A stretch of 64,000 bases of DNA, from NCBI GenBank assembly GCA_026192395.1, contig WACF01000001.1:3346309-3410308 (forward strand). Reading direction: 5' to 3'. Of this stretch, positions 27,164-36,917 are shown piece after piece. Position 1 is the first letter of the stretch. Every line of letters begins with the position of its first letter. Origin of the DNA: Proteobacteria bacterium 005FR1. Lineage in GTDB: Bacteria; Pseudomonadota; Gammaproteobacteria; Pseudomonadales; Cellvibrionaceae. The notes under the pieces are model-generated. The model saw nothing but the letters and a program-made list of their open reading frames with translations, was not told where the DNA came from and did not search any database. A program made the translations under genes and the position numbers.

Positions 27164-28642
27164 ATGTCAGAGTTGGTGACGATGGGTGATGAGGGGCTCG
27201 ATTACGTGCTCCGAGGTGGGCTACCCCGCAATGCGATGTACCTGCTGCAGGGGCAGCCGGGCTCCGGCAAGACCACGTTGGCACTGCAGTTTCTGCTTGC
27301 GGGCGCGAAGCTGGGCAACAAGGGGATGTACGTGACCCTCTCAGAAACGCGGGAGGAGATTACCCGGGTGGCCGAGTCCCACGGCTGGTCGCTGGAGTCT
27401 CTGGAGTTATTCGAGCTGTCCTCCTTCCAGGAGGTGCTGGAATCCACTGCCGGGCAGTCCATGTTCCATCCGGCGGAAGTTGAGTTGGTCGAGGTGACCC
27501 GGCCTATCCTGGACGAAGTGGACAGACTCAAGCCCTCACTTGTCGTTATCGACTCGCTTTCCGAGATTCGCCTGTTGTCCGGGGAGCTGCTGCGATTTCG
27601 CCGCCAGGTGCTCGCCTTGAAGCAGTTCTTTGCCGCGCGACAATGCACTGTGCTGTTGCTGGATGATCGCACTGCCGACATCGGCAGTGCGCTGCTGGAG
27701 AGTCTGGCGCACGGTGTGATTACGCTGGAACGCGAATCGCCGACCTATGGCCGCACGCACCGACGGATCAGTATCGACAAGCTCCGCGGCGTAGCCATGC
27801 GCGAGGGCTATCATGACTTTCGGATCGAGACCGGCGGTGCCGTCACCTACCCGCGACTGGTGGCGGCCGATCACCCCGGCCGCGCGGAGCTGACACCGCT
27901 GCCAAGCGGCATCGAAGAGCTCGACACACTACTTAAGGGCGGCACAGACCGGGGGACCAATACACTGCTGATTGGTCCGTCGGGTGTGGGCAAATCATCG
28001 GTGGCGACTCAGTACGCCCTGGCCGCTGCGGAGCGAGGGGAGCATGCGGCGATTTTCCTTTTTGACGAAACGGTGGACACGGTTTGTGCCCGCGCCGCAT
28101 CGCTGGGAATGCCGCTCGGTGAGCACCTTGATTCGGGGCTGATCACCATTCGACAGCTCGATCCCGCGGAGCTGACGGCAGGCGAGTTCTCCCACGCGGT
28201 ACGCCAGGCGGCCACACGCGATGGGGCGAAGGTCGTCGTGATAGACAGCCTCAACGGCTTCATGGATTCGGTACCCGATGAGCGCTTCATCAGCATGCAC
28301 CTGCGCGAATTGCTGACCTATCTGAACCACAAGGGTGTGGCCACTCTGACCGTACTGGCACAGCATGGCCTGCTCGGCGACGTGAAAGACAGCACGCTCG
28401 ATGTGAGCTACCTGGCCGACAACGTCATTCTGTTTCGCTACTTCGAGGCGACGGGCGAAGTACGCCGCGCTATCTCGGTGCTGAAAAAACGCAGCGGCCC
28501 CCACGAACGCACCATCCGCGAATTCATACTGGGCGAGAATGGCATCACGATCGGCGCACCGATCCTCGAGTTTCACGGTGTCCTTACCGGTACTCCCACC
28601 TTCGTCGGCGACAATTCGGAGTCCCTTCTCAAAAAATCATGA
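27164..28642 (+). CDS. KaiC-like RecA-superfamily ATPase with two ATPase domains
   Basis: 492 residues with two KaiC-type domains in tandem. The first has Walker A G-Q-P-G-S-G-K-T-T near residue 29 and G-G-L-P-R-N upstream; the second has G-P-S-G-V-G-K-S-S at 271. Each has a hydrophobic strand ending in V-I-D-S-L that serves as Walker B. Cyanobacterial KaiC is about 520 residues, but no kaiA or kaiB is nearby. Proteobacterial KaiC homologues of this type are usually paired with a histidine kinase. The next gene, a histidine kinase, overlaps it by four bases, so the two are surely co-expressed. A role in signalling or stress response is likely; circadian timing is not implied. Confidence 0.9.
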   Translation: MSELVTMGDEGLDYVLRGGLPRNAMYLLQGQPGSGKTTLALQFLLAGAKLGNKGMYVTLSETREEITRVAESHGWSLESLELFELSSFQEVLESTAGQSMFHPAEVELVEVTRPILDEVDRLKPSLVVIDSLSEIRLLSGELLRFRRQVLALKQFFAARQCTVLLLDDRTADIGSALLESLAHGVITLERESPTYGRTHRRISIDKLRGVAMREGYHDFRIETGGAVTYPRLVAADHPGRAELTPLPSGIEELDTLLKGGTDRGTNTLLIGPSGVGKSSVATQYALAAAERGEHAAIFLFDETVDTVCARAASLGMPLGEHLDSGLITIRQLDPAELTAGEFSHAVRQAATRDGAKVVVIDSLNGFMDSVPDERFISMHLRELLTYLNHKGVATLTVLAQHGLLGDVKDSTLDVSYLADNVILFRYFEATGEVRRAISVLKKRSGPHERTIREFILGENGITIGAPILEFHGVLTGTPTFVGDNSESLLKKS

Positions 28643-29796
28643 CGGCGAGCCCAGACCAAGAACAGCGTGTGCTGGTGCTCGCACCCTACGGTCGCGACGG
28701 TCAGCTTACCTGTGAAGTTCTCTCCGATGCCGGCATCGAAAGTGTCTGCTGCGGTACCCTCGAGCAGTTGTGCAGCGAACTGCGGCGGGGCGCAGGGGCG
28801 CTTATCGTCGCCGCCGAGGCACTGCATCCGGCCAGCATGCCTGCCCTGGTCAGCGCCCTCGATGAACAGCCGCCCTGGTCGGACATTCCGCTCGTGCTGG
28901 CTACAGATCAACATCAGGCGCGTGCGGCACGCGAGTGGATAATGGGTGCACTGGAGCGTGCCCGGCACGTCACCTTGCTTGAGCGTCCGATCCGTGTGCA
29001 GACGCTGGTCAGCGTTGTGCGCTCGGCACTGAGCACCCGTCGGCGACAATACGAGCTTCGCGACCTTCTTGGCGAACTGGAGCTGAACGTCGAGCGTCTG
29101 GATGCCGAGCACGCCGTGCGCGAGCGCTTCGTCAACCTGCTGGCCCATGATCTGCGCGGGCCGCTTGGGGCAAGCAAGATGACAGCTGAATTGCTTGCCC
29201 ACCACCCGGATGATCGCGATATGGTACGGAAACTGGCGGCCCGCATCGGCACCAGCATCGATCGCGCCGACAAGATGATCCGCAACCTGCTCGATGCTCA
29301 CCGGCTGCGTGCAGGGCAGCAGTTGCCGGTCGAGCGCGTGCGCTGTGACCTGCTGGAGATTGTGCGTGAGGTCGTGGCGGACCTTGAGGGTGCCGATGGT
29401 GAGCGCATCGCCGTGCAAGGGCCGGCGCAGCTGGAAGGCTATTGGGACTCAGATCTGCTCTGGCGTGCACTTTGGAACCTGGTGACGAACGCGGTCAAAT
29501 ACGGTGCGCCTCAAACCCCGATCACGATTTCCCTGGGCTGCACGGCCGGCGAGGCTTGGGTGGAGGTGCATAACCTCGGGCCAAGCATTCCTGAAGAAGA
29601 GCAGCGGCAGTTGTTTCAGCCTTTCTCGCAGGCGAGCACCGGCAGGACTGCGACACAGCATGGCTGGGGATTGGGGCTTGCGCTCGTCAAAGGCGTTGCC
29701 ACATCGCACGGCGGAACCCTGGAGGTCTCCAGCCGGCCCGAGTCAGGAACTGCGTTCATTCTGAGGCTGCCGCTGGAGGGCTCAAAACTCCAGTAG
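28639..29796 (+). CDS. Sensor histidine kinase
   Basis: 385 residues, starting inside the stop of the KaiC-like gene (ATGA overlap). Residues 1-130 resemble a receiver-like domain but lack a clear phospho-acceptor Asp pattern. A linker helix leads to the HisKA dimerisation helix L-L-A-H-D-L-R-G-P-L with His170. The ATPase domain has L-W-N-L-V-T-N-A-V-K-Y-G (N box) and G-W-G-L-G-L-A-L-V-K (G2 box). There are no membrane segments, so it is a soluble kinase. It is probably the output or input partner of the KaiC-like ATPase. No dedicated response regulator follows directly; the next gene is a CadC-like regulator without a receiver domain. Confidence 0.9.
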   Translation: MTASPDQEQRVLVLAPYGRDGQLTCEVLSDAGIESVCCGTLEQLCSELRRGAGALIVAAEALHPASMPALVSALDEQPPWSDIPLVLATDQHQARAAREWIMGALERARHVTLLERPIRVQTLVSVVRSALSTRRRQYELRDLLGELELNVERLDAEHAVRERFVNLLAHDLRGPLGASKMTAELLAHHPDDRDMVRKLAARIGTSIDRADKMIRNLLDAHRLRAGQQLPVERVRCDLLEIVREVVADLEGADGERIAVQGPAQLEGYWDSDLLWRALWNLVTNAVKYGAPQTPITISLGCTAGEAWVEVHNLGPSIPEEEQRQLFQPFSQASTGRTATQHGWGLGLALVKGVATSHGGTLEVSSRPESGTAFILRLPLEGSKLQ

Positions 29797-29908
29797 GTGT
29801 CCGCACGGCTGTAGAGCCCGCATCCTGGCGTGTCTCCCGCCGATCCAATTGTCAGTTTGTCCTGATCCCGGCCAGACCACGCCGGTCGAAAATGGTTATC
29901 ATGTCGCG

Positions 29909-31330
29909 ATGGAACAGACACGATACCTTTTCCGTGAAGCGGTCTTCGTACCCGAAAAAAACCAGCTCATTCTCGACGGCGAAACCGTTGTGCTGGAGCA
30001 GAAGGTTTCCGATCTGCTGCACGCTTTTTGTCGTCGCCCGGGTCAGGTGCTGACCAAGAATTGGCTGCTGGAAGAGATCTGGCCCGGCCGGGTGGTCAAT
30101 GAGGACAGCTTGTCGGTGGCGGTGAGCAAACTGCGGCGGACTCTCAACGACAATCGCAATCAGCCGACCTTTATCAAGACCCTGACAGGGACGGGCTACG
30201 TCTGGCTGCCGCCGGTGGAAGCACGACAGCGATCGGCACGGCAGCCGCAGAGTTTCGCAACCCGATCTCCCTCCCGAAGACTCTGGCTGGGCGGCGTCGC
30301 CGCGATCCTGTCCGTAGCCGTCGCCGGTCTCGCCTTCCACTGGAGCAAGGCCGACCCTGCAGAGACCACCTTGTCATTGCCAGCCGATCTGGCCGCGATT
30401 CATGCCGATGCACAATCAAAATCGCAGTCCGGCGAGGAGGCAGCTGTGCGCGAGGCGGTGGCCGGCTTTCGCCGGATCATCGATGAGCAGCCCGGCTTCA
30501 TCGACGCTTATCTGGGGGTGGCCGAGGCCAAGCTGAACCTGAGCGCGAGCCGAGACTTCAGCGATCTGAGTCTGTACGCCGAAGAGGCCCATGCCCTGCT
30601 CGATCACGTGCTTTCCCAAGAACCGGAAAATGCTCGCGCCTGGCTTCGCAAGGCGGAAGTGAGCCTGCTCGCCGACTGGCAACCAGAGGCGGCGGAAGCC
30701 GCCTATCGCAATGCCATCCGCTTTGCTCCCTCGGATCCGGAGAATCATCTGGCGTATTCGGAATTTCTGCTCATGCAGGGCCGCTTCGACGAATCGGAGC
30801 AGGTTCTTACGGAACTCAGAAATCTCAACCCGAGCTATTACCGCTACATCAACATGTCCTTCGTCTATCTGATGCGGGGTGAGCTGGAGCAGGCGCTCGC
30901 GGAAACCCGGCGCCTGCTAAACAGTGAGGCAAACGCCGCTTCCTACCACCGGATGTCCCATCGGATCGGCTTGTTGCTGGATGATCCGGAATTGGCGTTT
31001 GGCTCTCTGTCCGTACTGCTTCGCGAGCAGGAGGCCTTGGCCGCTTCGCTCGATGAGTACGAAGCACTTTATCGTCGAGAGGGAATCGAAGCGCTGTTTC
31101 AACGTTTTCTCGACGAAAAACTGCAAGCCAATATTGGCCATTACCGACCCCCGATCGCCTGGGCGCGCTATGCCCTGGTGGCCGGCGACGAGGAGGCTGC
31201 CCTCAAATGGCTGGGCCGGGCCATCGATGAGCGCCAGCCCCAGGCCCTGCTCATGCGGGTGGATCCTCATTATCTGCCCTTGCGAAATCATCCCGGTTTT
31301 CAGTCCCTGCTGGAGCGCCTGCCGCTATGA
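29909..31330 (+). CDS. CadC-like winged-helix regulator with membrane segment and TPR domain
   Basis: 473 residues from the ATG at 29909; an upstream start at 29849 would add 20 residues of low quality. Residues 1-105 form an OmpR/PhoB-type winged helix (L-L-E-E-I-W-P-G-R-V-V-N-E-D-S-L, then T-G-T-G-Y-V-W). A single membrane helix lies near residues 130-150. The periplasmic or C-terminal part is a set of TPR-like helical pairs. This is the ToxR/CadC layout, in which a membrane protein senses outside the cell and binds DNA inside. It is convergent with, and overlaps by six bases, the RND efflux adaptor gene. Its target is not evident. Confidence 0.85.
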   Translation: MEQTRYLFREAVFVPEKNQLILDGETVVLEQKVSDLLHAFCRRPGQVLTKNWLLEEIWPGRVVNEDSLSVAVSKLRRTLNDNRNQPTFIKTLTGTGYVWLPPVEARQRSARQPQSFATRSPSRRLWLGGVAAILSVAVAGLAFHWSKADPAETTLSLPADLAAIHADAQSKSQSGEEAAVREAVAGFRRIIDEQPGFIDAYLGVAEAKLNLSASRDFSDLSLYAEEAHALLDHVLSQEPENARAWLRKAEVSLLADWQPEAAEAAYRNAIRFAPSDPENHLAYSEFLLMQGRFDESEQVLTELRNLNPSYYRYINMSFVYLMRGELEQALAETRRLLNSEANAASYHRMSHRIGLLLDDPELAFGSLSVLLREQEALAASLDEYEALYRREGIEALFQRFLDEKLQANIGHYRPPIAWARYALVAGDEEAALKWLGRAIDERQPQALLMRVDPHYLPLRNHPGFQSLLERLPL

Positions 31331-32464
31331 GGCGGGGCTGCTCTTCGCAGCATCCTGAAGAGTGCTGACCGGAAACTCGGTCGCGCTGAGTATGCGTACC
31401 ACCTGGCCGTTGCGAACCGTCTCCGCCCCCCGCACGATCACGCGCTGACCGGCCGCCAATGAGCCGGTGACGCTCACGTAATCGCCATGATCCGCCCCGA
31501 TGACCACCGGAATGGCGATCGCCCGCAGCTCCTCATCCAGCACGAAGACCTTGATCTGGCGCTCGCCGAGGACCAGGGCGTCGCGCGGGACTATGTACTG
31601 TTCCGATGGCAGTGCCGTGGGCACCGCAACACTCACGAGTTCACCGATTCGGAACCGCGCTGCCGCCGCCGCGGGCACGTCGAGATGCCCCACGAATGAC
31701 TGTGACTGAGCGTCGCTGACCGGAATCGTGCTGCGAACCGGCATGCGGGTCGTGCCTTCCCGGAAATAGACGGTCAGCTCGCCGAGGGCAGCGGGAAAGT
31801 CGCTGTACTGGAGCGGGCCGTGAAAGCGGATTTCCAGACGCTCGGTATTCACCAGCTGGACAACGGCCTCGGTGGCGGAAACAGCTTCACCCCGCTGATG
31901 GAGTTGCTTGGTCACCATGCCGGCGAAGGGGGCCGCCAGGCGCGTCTTGGCAAGATCGTCGCGGGCCTGCTCGAGCTCCACTTCGAGCAGCTCGCGGTCC
32001 GCTTCGGCCACGGCGAGCTCGGCGCTTTTGTTATCCAGCTCACTCGACGAAACCGACTGTTTGCGGTGAAGCTGCTCGTAGCGGGCCAGATCGCGGGTCA
32101 GGCGCTGGATCTCGATTTCCTTGCGGGCCAGTTTGGCTTCGATTTCACGGACGGCAAGTTCAAAGGGCCGTCGTTCCAGTTCCGCCAGTGGCTCCCCGGC
32201 AGAAACCTGGGTGCCCGGTTCGGCCACCCAGGTGAGCGTGCCGGCGATGCCCGCGGGTAGCGCCGAGTCGAAACGGCTCTGAACCTTGCCGCTGACCATC
32301 ACAGTGGGGCTGACGTGGTCAGACTCGACGGGGACCACCGAGACCACCGGCGCGGCATTGGCGAGGACGCTGCCGCCGACAAGTATCAGCAGGCCAGCGA
32401 GCAAACAAAGGAACTGCGTTCGAACGGGCTTCATGGTGTGGGTATTCATGGCCTTGTTTGTCAT
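31325..32464 (-). CDS. RND efflux periplasmic adaptor (membrane fusion protein)
   Basis: 379 residues with an N-terminal hydrophobic signal or anchor. The lipoyl-like half-motif G-I-A-G-T-L-T-W-V is followed by a coiled-coil hairpin (residues about 105-175) and the second half-motif L-A-A-P-F-A-G-M-V. The C-terminal beta-barrel and membrane-proximal domain follow. It should bridge the inner-membrane RND pump encoded 13 bases upstream to an outer-membrane channel. No TolC-like gene lies in the window, so the channel is shared or encoded elsewhere. Confidence 0.92.
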   Translation of the reverse strand: MTNKAMNTHTMKPVRTQFLCLLAGLLILVGGSVLANAAPVVSVVPVESDHVSPTVMVSGKVQSRFDSALPAGIAGTLTWVAEPGTQVSAGEPLAELERRPFELAVREIEAKLARKEIEIQRLTRDLARYEQLHRKQSVSSSELDNKSAELAVAEADRELLEVELEQARDDLAKTRLAAPFAGMVTKQLHQRGEAVSATEAVVQLVNTERLEIRFHGPLQYSDFPAALGELTVYFREGTTRMPVRSTIPVSDAQSQSFVGHLDVPAAAAARFRIGELVSVAVPTALPSEQYIVPRDALVLGERQIKVFVLDEELRAIAIPVVIGADHGDYVSVTGSLAAGQRVIVRGAETVRNGQVVRILSATEFPVSTLQDAAKSSPAS

Positions 32465-32477
32465 GACGGGCTACCTC

Positions 32478-35400
32478 TCAGGATTGGACGGAAGTCAGGG
32501 CGGTACGCAGGGCGAGCCGGCTCCTGTGCTTGATGCTGGCTGTCAGCCGCAGGGCTGAGGCCATGAAGATCACGGTAAACAGCGTGCTGACCAGCATGCC
32601 GCCGACGATCACCACCGCCAGGCCCCGGTAGATTTCGCTGCCGACCCCGGGCACCAGCACCAGCGGCAACATGCCCACTACCGAGGTCAGCGTGCTCATG
32701 TAGATGGGGCGGACACGGGTCTCAATCGCACTCTGTATCGCCTCCTCGAGCGATAGCCCGGCGCGCTGGCCGCGGCGGCTGCGATCGATCAGGAGAATGG
32801 CGTTGTTCACTACCAGCCCCATCAGGATCACGAATCCAATCATGGTCAGCAGGTCCAGGGACTGATAGGTGAAGATATTCAATGCCTTCAGCCCCAGCAC
32901 GCCGCCGGCGAGCGCCATCGGCATGGAGGCCAGAACCAGCAGGCTGTCGACAGCCGAGCGGAACAGGGCGGTCATCAGCAGAAACAGAATCAGCACAGCG
33001 AAAGCGAAATTCCAGCTCATTGTGCTGATGGTCTGGGCCAGGTCATCGGAGCCACCGGACAGGGTCAGGTACACGCCCGGCCCGGCTTCGCGCGCGGCGT
33101 TTTCCATGATCGGCCGCAGGGTGTCGATGGTGTCCTGCAGGGTCAGGTTCGCCGGCGGCGTGATGGCAAGGGTCAGGGCACGACTGCCGTTGAAACGGCG
33201 CAGCTCGGTCGGCGCTGTTCCCCGCTCGCTGTGGGTAAGCTGGCCCATCGTCTGAACGCCCGCCAGTGGCGTGGACATCGGCATGGCCTGCAGGTGTTCC
33301 GGGGAGCGCCATGGCTCGGAACGGACAATGATGTCCATGCGCCGATTGCCATCGAAGTACTCGCCGGCGAACACGCCACTGGTCACCGCCCGGATCATGT
33401 CCGCGACCTGCCCACGCTCCAGCCCGGCCTGGGCGAGTTGCTGGTTTGCCGGGTGCAGCGTCAACTGGGGGCGGGCGTCATGCAGACCGGGCAGAGTTCG
33501 CACATTGGCGCCGGGAATATCGTCCCGGATCCGGTCCACCGTGCGTCCGGCTACCAGACGTGAAGTGGCGTCGAGCTCCCCGTTGAAATGAAGGTAGACC
33601 GAACGGCTGCCGCCGGGCGTGGCGCTCAGAAGAGAAGCCTGAAAGGCGAAGGACGAGGTGTCGGGCAGGTCGGCCAGAATCTCCCCGCGCAAGCGTTCCA
33701 GCAGTCGCTGTGTCTGTCTTGGATTTTGCGGGTAGACGAAAAGCAATTTGCCACCGGCACTCATGGCGATGTTGTAGGCCTTGATGGCCGGCTGCTTGTC
33801 GCCCGCCAAATAGGGCTCGAGGCGTCGCACCAGGGTTTGCCCCAGCTCTTTTTCAAGCACTTCGAAGTTGGCCCCCGGCGGCACCGAGAACACGGCCATG
33901 ATGCCGTCCCATTTCGCTTCCGGCAGAAAGTCGGCGCGCGGAGTCAGCAGCGCGATGACCGCCAGGGCGCCGGGGCCCAAGATCAGCAGCCAGAGGGCGG
34001 CGCGTCGGGGGCTGGCAGTCAGATTGCGGTAACGGCGTGCCAGACGATGCCAGAAGCGCGGCACATCAGACTCGGTTCGGCGACCGCCAAGCGTCAGGCT
34101 CGCCACCACCGGCAGCAGAAACAGGGCGGTGATCATCGAGGCGCAGACGGCCACGGCCATGCTGACGGCCAAATCATAGAACAGCTGGCCCTCCACGCCT
34201 TGCATGAACAGGATCGGTGTGAAGATGGCCACGGTGGTAATGGTCGACGCAAACAGCGCCGGCATGACTTCGGCCGTGCCCCGAATGGCCGCCCGCTTGA
34301 GAGCTTCACCCTGCTGCACCAGCCGAATGATGTTTTCCTGCACAACGATCGCGGCGTCCAGCACCAGCCCCACGGCAAAGGCCAGACCGGCCAGCGAGAT
34401 GATGTTCAGACTGCGGCCCAGCATGTCCAGCACCATCAGGGCCGCCAGCAGGGAGACCGGTATGGTCATGGCAATCAGCAGGGTCGGCCGCAGGCCTCGC
34501 AGCATCAGATACAGCAGCGCCATGGCCAGCACAATGCCCAGCCCCAGATTGCTCTGGACCAGATCTACCGCCCGTTGGATATGCACCGAGGGATCGAAGC
34601 TGAGGTCCATGGCCATCCCCCGCGGCTCGAGCAGCTCCTCGTTGATTGCCGCCACTTGCCGGTTGATTTCCCCCATGATGTCCACGGTGTTGGCGTTGTT
34701 GCCGGCAAACACCTGAATGTAGAAGGCGGGCGCACCGTCGCGGTAGGCGAAGGCACGCATGTCCTCATGACCGATACTTACCTCGGCGACTTCCCCCAGA
34801 TGGACCGGCCGCCCGTCGTTGTAGGCAACGATCATGTCCGCGTAATCGTCCGGGCTGTACTGGCCCCGAAAGCGCACCGTGTATTCCCGGCGGCCGACCG
34901 CGGCGAATCCGCCGGAGACGTCCGCCGACCGGGCAATCCGGGTCATCAGCTGGTCCAGCGTCAGCCCCAGCGCGGCCATGCGATATGGATCAAAGGTGAT
35001 CCGCAACTGGGAATCCCGGAAACTGTTCAGCTCCACCTTGGTAATTCCCCCGATGCTGCGCAGCCGGGGTGCAACGGATTGCTCGAACAGTTCCTGGTGA
35101 GCGGTGAAATCGTGATCCGTGCTGCCGTCCGCCTTGCGGATCAACAGCGTGGCCAGTCCCTGCTCCAGACCGCCAAGGCTGACGATGGGCTCGCTCGCCT
35201 CCCTGGGCCGTTGCGGCGTCTGGTTCAGGGCATTGATGACGTTGACGAAGGCCTGCTGCATATTGGTGCCGACCTCGAAGGTGAGCATGGAGATGCTCAT
35301 GCCCGAGCGAATGGAGGAGCTGATCTCCCGGAGTCCGACGATGTCCTTGAGCGCGTTCTCCTGAGGCTCCACCAGTTCCGATTCCAGCTCCGCCGGCGCC

Positions 35401-35561
35401 GCGGCACGCCAGTAGTTGATAACGCTGATTTTGGGGTGGTCGATGTCGGGTGTGAGCTGAACCGGCAGGCTGAACATTGCCCCGATGCCGAGAATCCCGA
35501 CGATGACGAAGACGACAATGGTGGCGACCGGATTGCGGTGGCTGGCTTTCAACAGTTGCAT
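32478..35561 (-). CDS. RND family efflux transporter, inner-membrane pump
   Basis: 1027 residues, full length for an RND pump: one N-terminal membrane helix, two large periplasmic loops and eleven further helices. Substrate efflux is driven by proton import. The helix-4 region reads V-G-L-V-L-D-A-A-I-V-V-Q-E-N, where AcrB has two adjacent aspartates; here only the first is kept and the second is alanine. This variant is found in a distinct RND branch and suggests a different proton relay. It is the first gene of a two-gene operon with the adaptor. Helix-10/11 residues look normal. The substrate cannot be told from sequence. Confidence 0.93.
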   Translation of the reverse strand: MQLLKASHRNPVATIVVFVIVGILGIGAMFSLPVQLTPDIDHPKISVINYWRAAAPAELESELVEPQENALKDIVGLREISSSIRSGMSISMLTFEVGTNMQQAFVNVINALNQTPQRPREASEPIVSLGGLEQGLATLLIRKADGSTDHDFTAHQELFEQSVAPRLRSIGGITKVELNSFRDSQLRITFDPYRMAALGLTLDQLMTRIARSADVSGGFAAVGRREYTVRFRGQYSPDDYADMIVAYNDGRPVHLGEVAEVSIGHEDMRAFAYRDGAPAFYIQVFAGNNANTVDIMGEINRQVAAINEELLEPRGMAMDLSFDPSVHIQRAVDLVQSNLGLGIVLAMALLYLMLRGLRPTLLIAMTIPVSLLAALMVLDMLGRSLNIISLAGLAFAVGLVLDAAIVVQENIIRLVQQGEALKRAAIRGTAEVMPALFASTITTVAIFTPILFMQGVEGQLFYDLAVSMAVAVCASMITALFLLPVVASLTLGGRRTESDVPRFWHRLARRYRNLTASPRRAALWLLILGPGALAVIALLTPRADFLPEAKWDGIMAVFSVPPGANFEVLEKELGQTLVRRLEPYLAGDKQPAIKAYNIAMSAGGKLLFVYPQNPRQTQRLLERLRGEILADLPDTSSFAFQASLLSATPGGSRSVYLHFNGELDATSRLVAGRTVDRIRDDIPGANVRTLPGLHDARPQLTLHPANQQLAQAGLERGQVADMIRAVTSGVFAGEYFDGNRRMDIIVRSEPWRSPEHLQAMPMSTPLAGVQTMGQLTHSERGTAPTELRRFNGSRALTLAITPPANLTLQDTIDTLRPIMENAAREAGPGVYLTLSGGSDDLAQTISTMSWNFAFAVLILFLLMTALFRSAVDSLLVLASMPMALAGGVLGLKALNIFTYQSLDLLTMIGFVILMGLVVNNAILLIDRSRRGQRAGLSLEEAIQSAIETRVRPIYMSTLTSVVGMLPLVLVPGVGSEIYRGLAVVIVGGMLVSTLFTVIFMASALRLTASIKHRSRLALRTALTSVQS

Positions 35562-35840
35562 GGCGTGAACCCTGGGTCGATGGGTGACAGGACAGGGTTC
35601 GCATCCTCACCGAATCGCCTGAGGCGATCCTGAAAAGGGTCCGAAAGGTGCTGAAATGTTCTTAAGAGGCTGATTCAGAAGCTGAAAAAGGCTTGCAAAT
35701 CAGAGAGATGCTGGTGAGTTGCTACTGGTGGGCTGATAAGCCCCGGCTGGGTTGATTTTGGGGGCCGTCGAGCAGGCTTTGCCGAGACAGGGCGCGAGGA
35801 GCGCGCGAACGTAGTCCCCGACTGTGGGGCACAAACAAAA

Positions 35841-35864
35841 AAGGCCGAGCTAATGCTCGACCTT
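35841..35864 (-). terminator. Displaced terminator of tRNA-Leu
   Basis: A 10-bp stem (35841-35850 with 35855-35864, one G-U pair) with an ATTA loop is followed on the minus strand by a T-run (plus-strand A's at 35837-35842). It lies five bases beyond the left attachment repeat. Removing the island would place it immediately after the tRNA-Leu 3' end, so it is very probably that tRNA's original terminator. Confidence 0.75.
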
Positions 35865-35869
35865 CTTTC

Positions 35870-35893
35870 GAAATTGGTGCCCAGGAGAGGACT
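35870..35893. repeat. Left attachment site (direct repeat of tRNA-Leu 3' end)
   Basis: This 24-bp stretch is identical to 45584-45607, beginning GAAATTGGTGCCC. It contains the CCA end and acceptor/T-arm part of tRNA-Leu on the minus strand. Homology decays immediately beyond it. No gene is supported from 35562 to 36188. Confidence 0.85.
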
Positions 35894-36188
35894 GGGACCC
35901 CTCACCCAAAACCCGATAACTCTTTGATTTCTCTAGCGTTCCTGCGAAAAATAGTAGCAATCTCAGTAGCAAAACGCAATGTCCCTCCTGAGCCTCATAG
36001 TTTACCGTCGAAATATCTCGATTCTGGCCTAGTCCACAGGCCGGCGTTAAAGGCTGAGATAAGGGTGAGGCCCTGAAAATACGGGGCTTACAGGGGATTT
36101 GGAGGCGCAGCGAAAAAGGGGGGATTGGCAACAAGTATAAGGTAAACCGAAAATAGCTCCTCTACCCACATCATAAGTACCAACTGGA

Positions 36189-36719
36189 ATGTCAGAAACT
36201 CCTGAACAAAGAGCAAAACGAACCTTTCGTAGCCACCTACTTAACTTCAGGTGGGACCATCAAATCACGCTGTTCTATCAGAACTACTCGGACTGCTTTG
36301 ATGCGATAGACCACAGTAAGGTCATCCGGGAAACCGTGAGTCGTGAATATCCTCGCCATGCCTTTCTTTGGCGTCTGGTCTTGGGGCGTGCGGAAACACA
36401 CTGGGTAGGGGCCCCCACAAAATACAAAACAGCGGTTTTGCCGTACCACACCCTGCTTACGTTCGACCCGGCCTACCAGGTCATGAACGAAGAGTTCACG
36501 GATGCCATTGAGGAGCGATTGGGTCTGAAGTTCTATGGCAAAAAGCGGAGCGTTACACCCAAGTTCCTTCGTGATTACGCAGAGACCGTGAAGACGCAGC
36601 CTCCGCACAACTTCCACAGGTTCTTCGGCTTGCCCGCTAATAAAATCATCCGTAGGTTCAGCCTGCTGAATAAGAAATGCCTCACCCCGGTCTGGAAAAT
36701 CGGCATGCCTCTGGACTGA
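36189..36719 (+). CDS. Hypothetical island protein
   Basis: 176 residues, basic and rich in aromatic and histidine residues (for example H-A-F-L-W-R-L-V-L-G-R-A-E-T-H-W). I do not recognise the family. It is the first gene inside the left end of the island, about 310 bases before the resolvase and in the same direction. Codon use is intermediate between the chromosome and the AT-rich cargo. A role in element maintenance is possible from position only. Confidence 0.5.
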   Translation: MSETPEQRAKRTFRSHLLNFRWDHQITLFYQNYSDCFDAIDHSKVIRETVSREYPRHAFLWRLVLGRAETHWVGAPTKYKTAVLPYHTLLTFDPAYQVMNEEFTDAIEERLGLKFYGKKRSVTPKFLRDYAETVKTQPPHNFHRFFGLPANKIIRRFSLLNKKCLTPVWKIGMPLD

Positions 36720-36917
36720 AACTGGGGGGCTCCCCTGTAGCGCCTAGGACACGCCAGCGGGAGACTGCAGGTCTACTGATATGCCTGTGGCTTAAAACCA
36801 AGCTGATTTGGGGCGTTTCCATATCTGACCTATCCCACCCTAGGGGCTTCCCCTCGACTGACCTCATATCATATCAAATGAAATCTAAAGGCATGGGGAG
36901 CACCACAGCCAGTGAAG

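Noticed and set aside
27164-28642. Circadian clock KaiC
   Set aside because: The domains fit KaiC, but kaiA and kaiB are absent and the partner is a histidine kinase. Only a KaiC-like signalling role is supported.
33588-35633. 681-residue open frame on the plus strand
   Set aside because: It is antisense to the RND pump. It is rich in Gln, His and Arg with no domain, a typical shadow.
35850-36134. 94-residue open frame on the minus strand across the left attachment site
   Set aside because: It crosses the terminator and attachment repeat, has no ribosome site and no protein-like composition.
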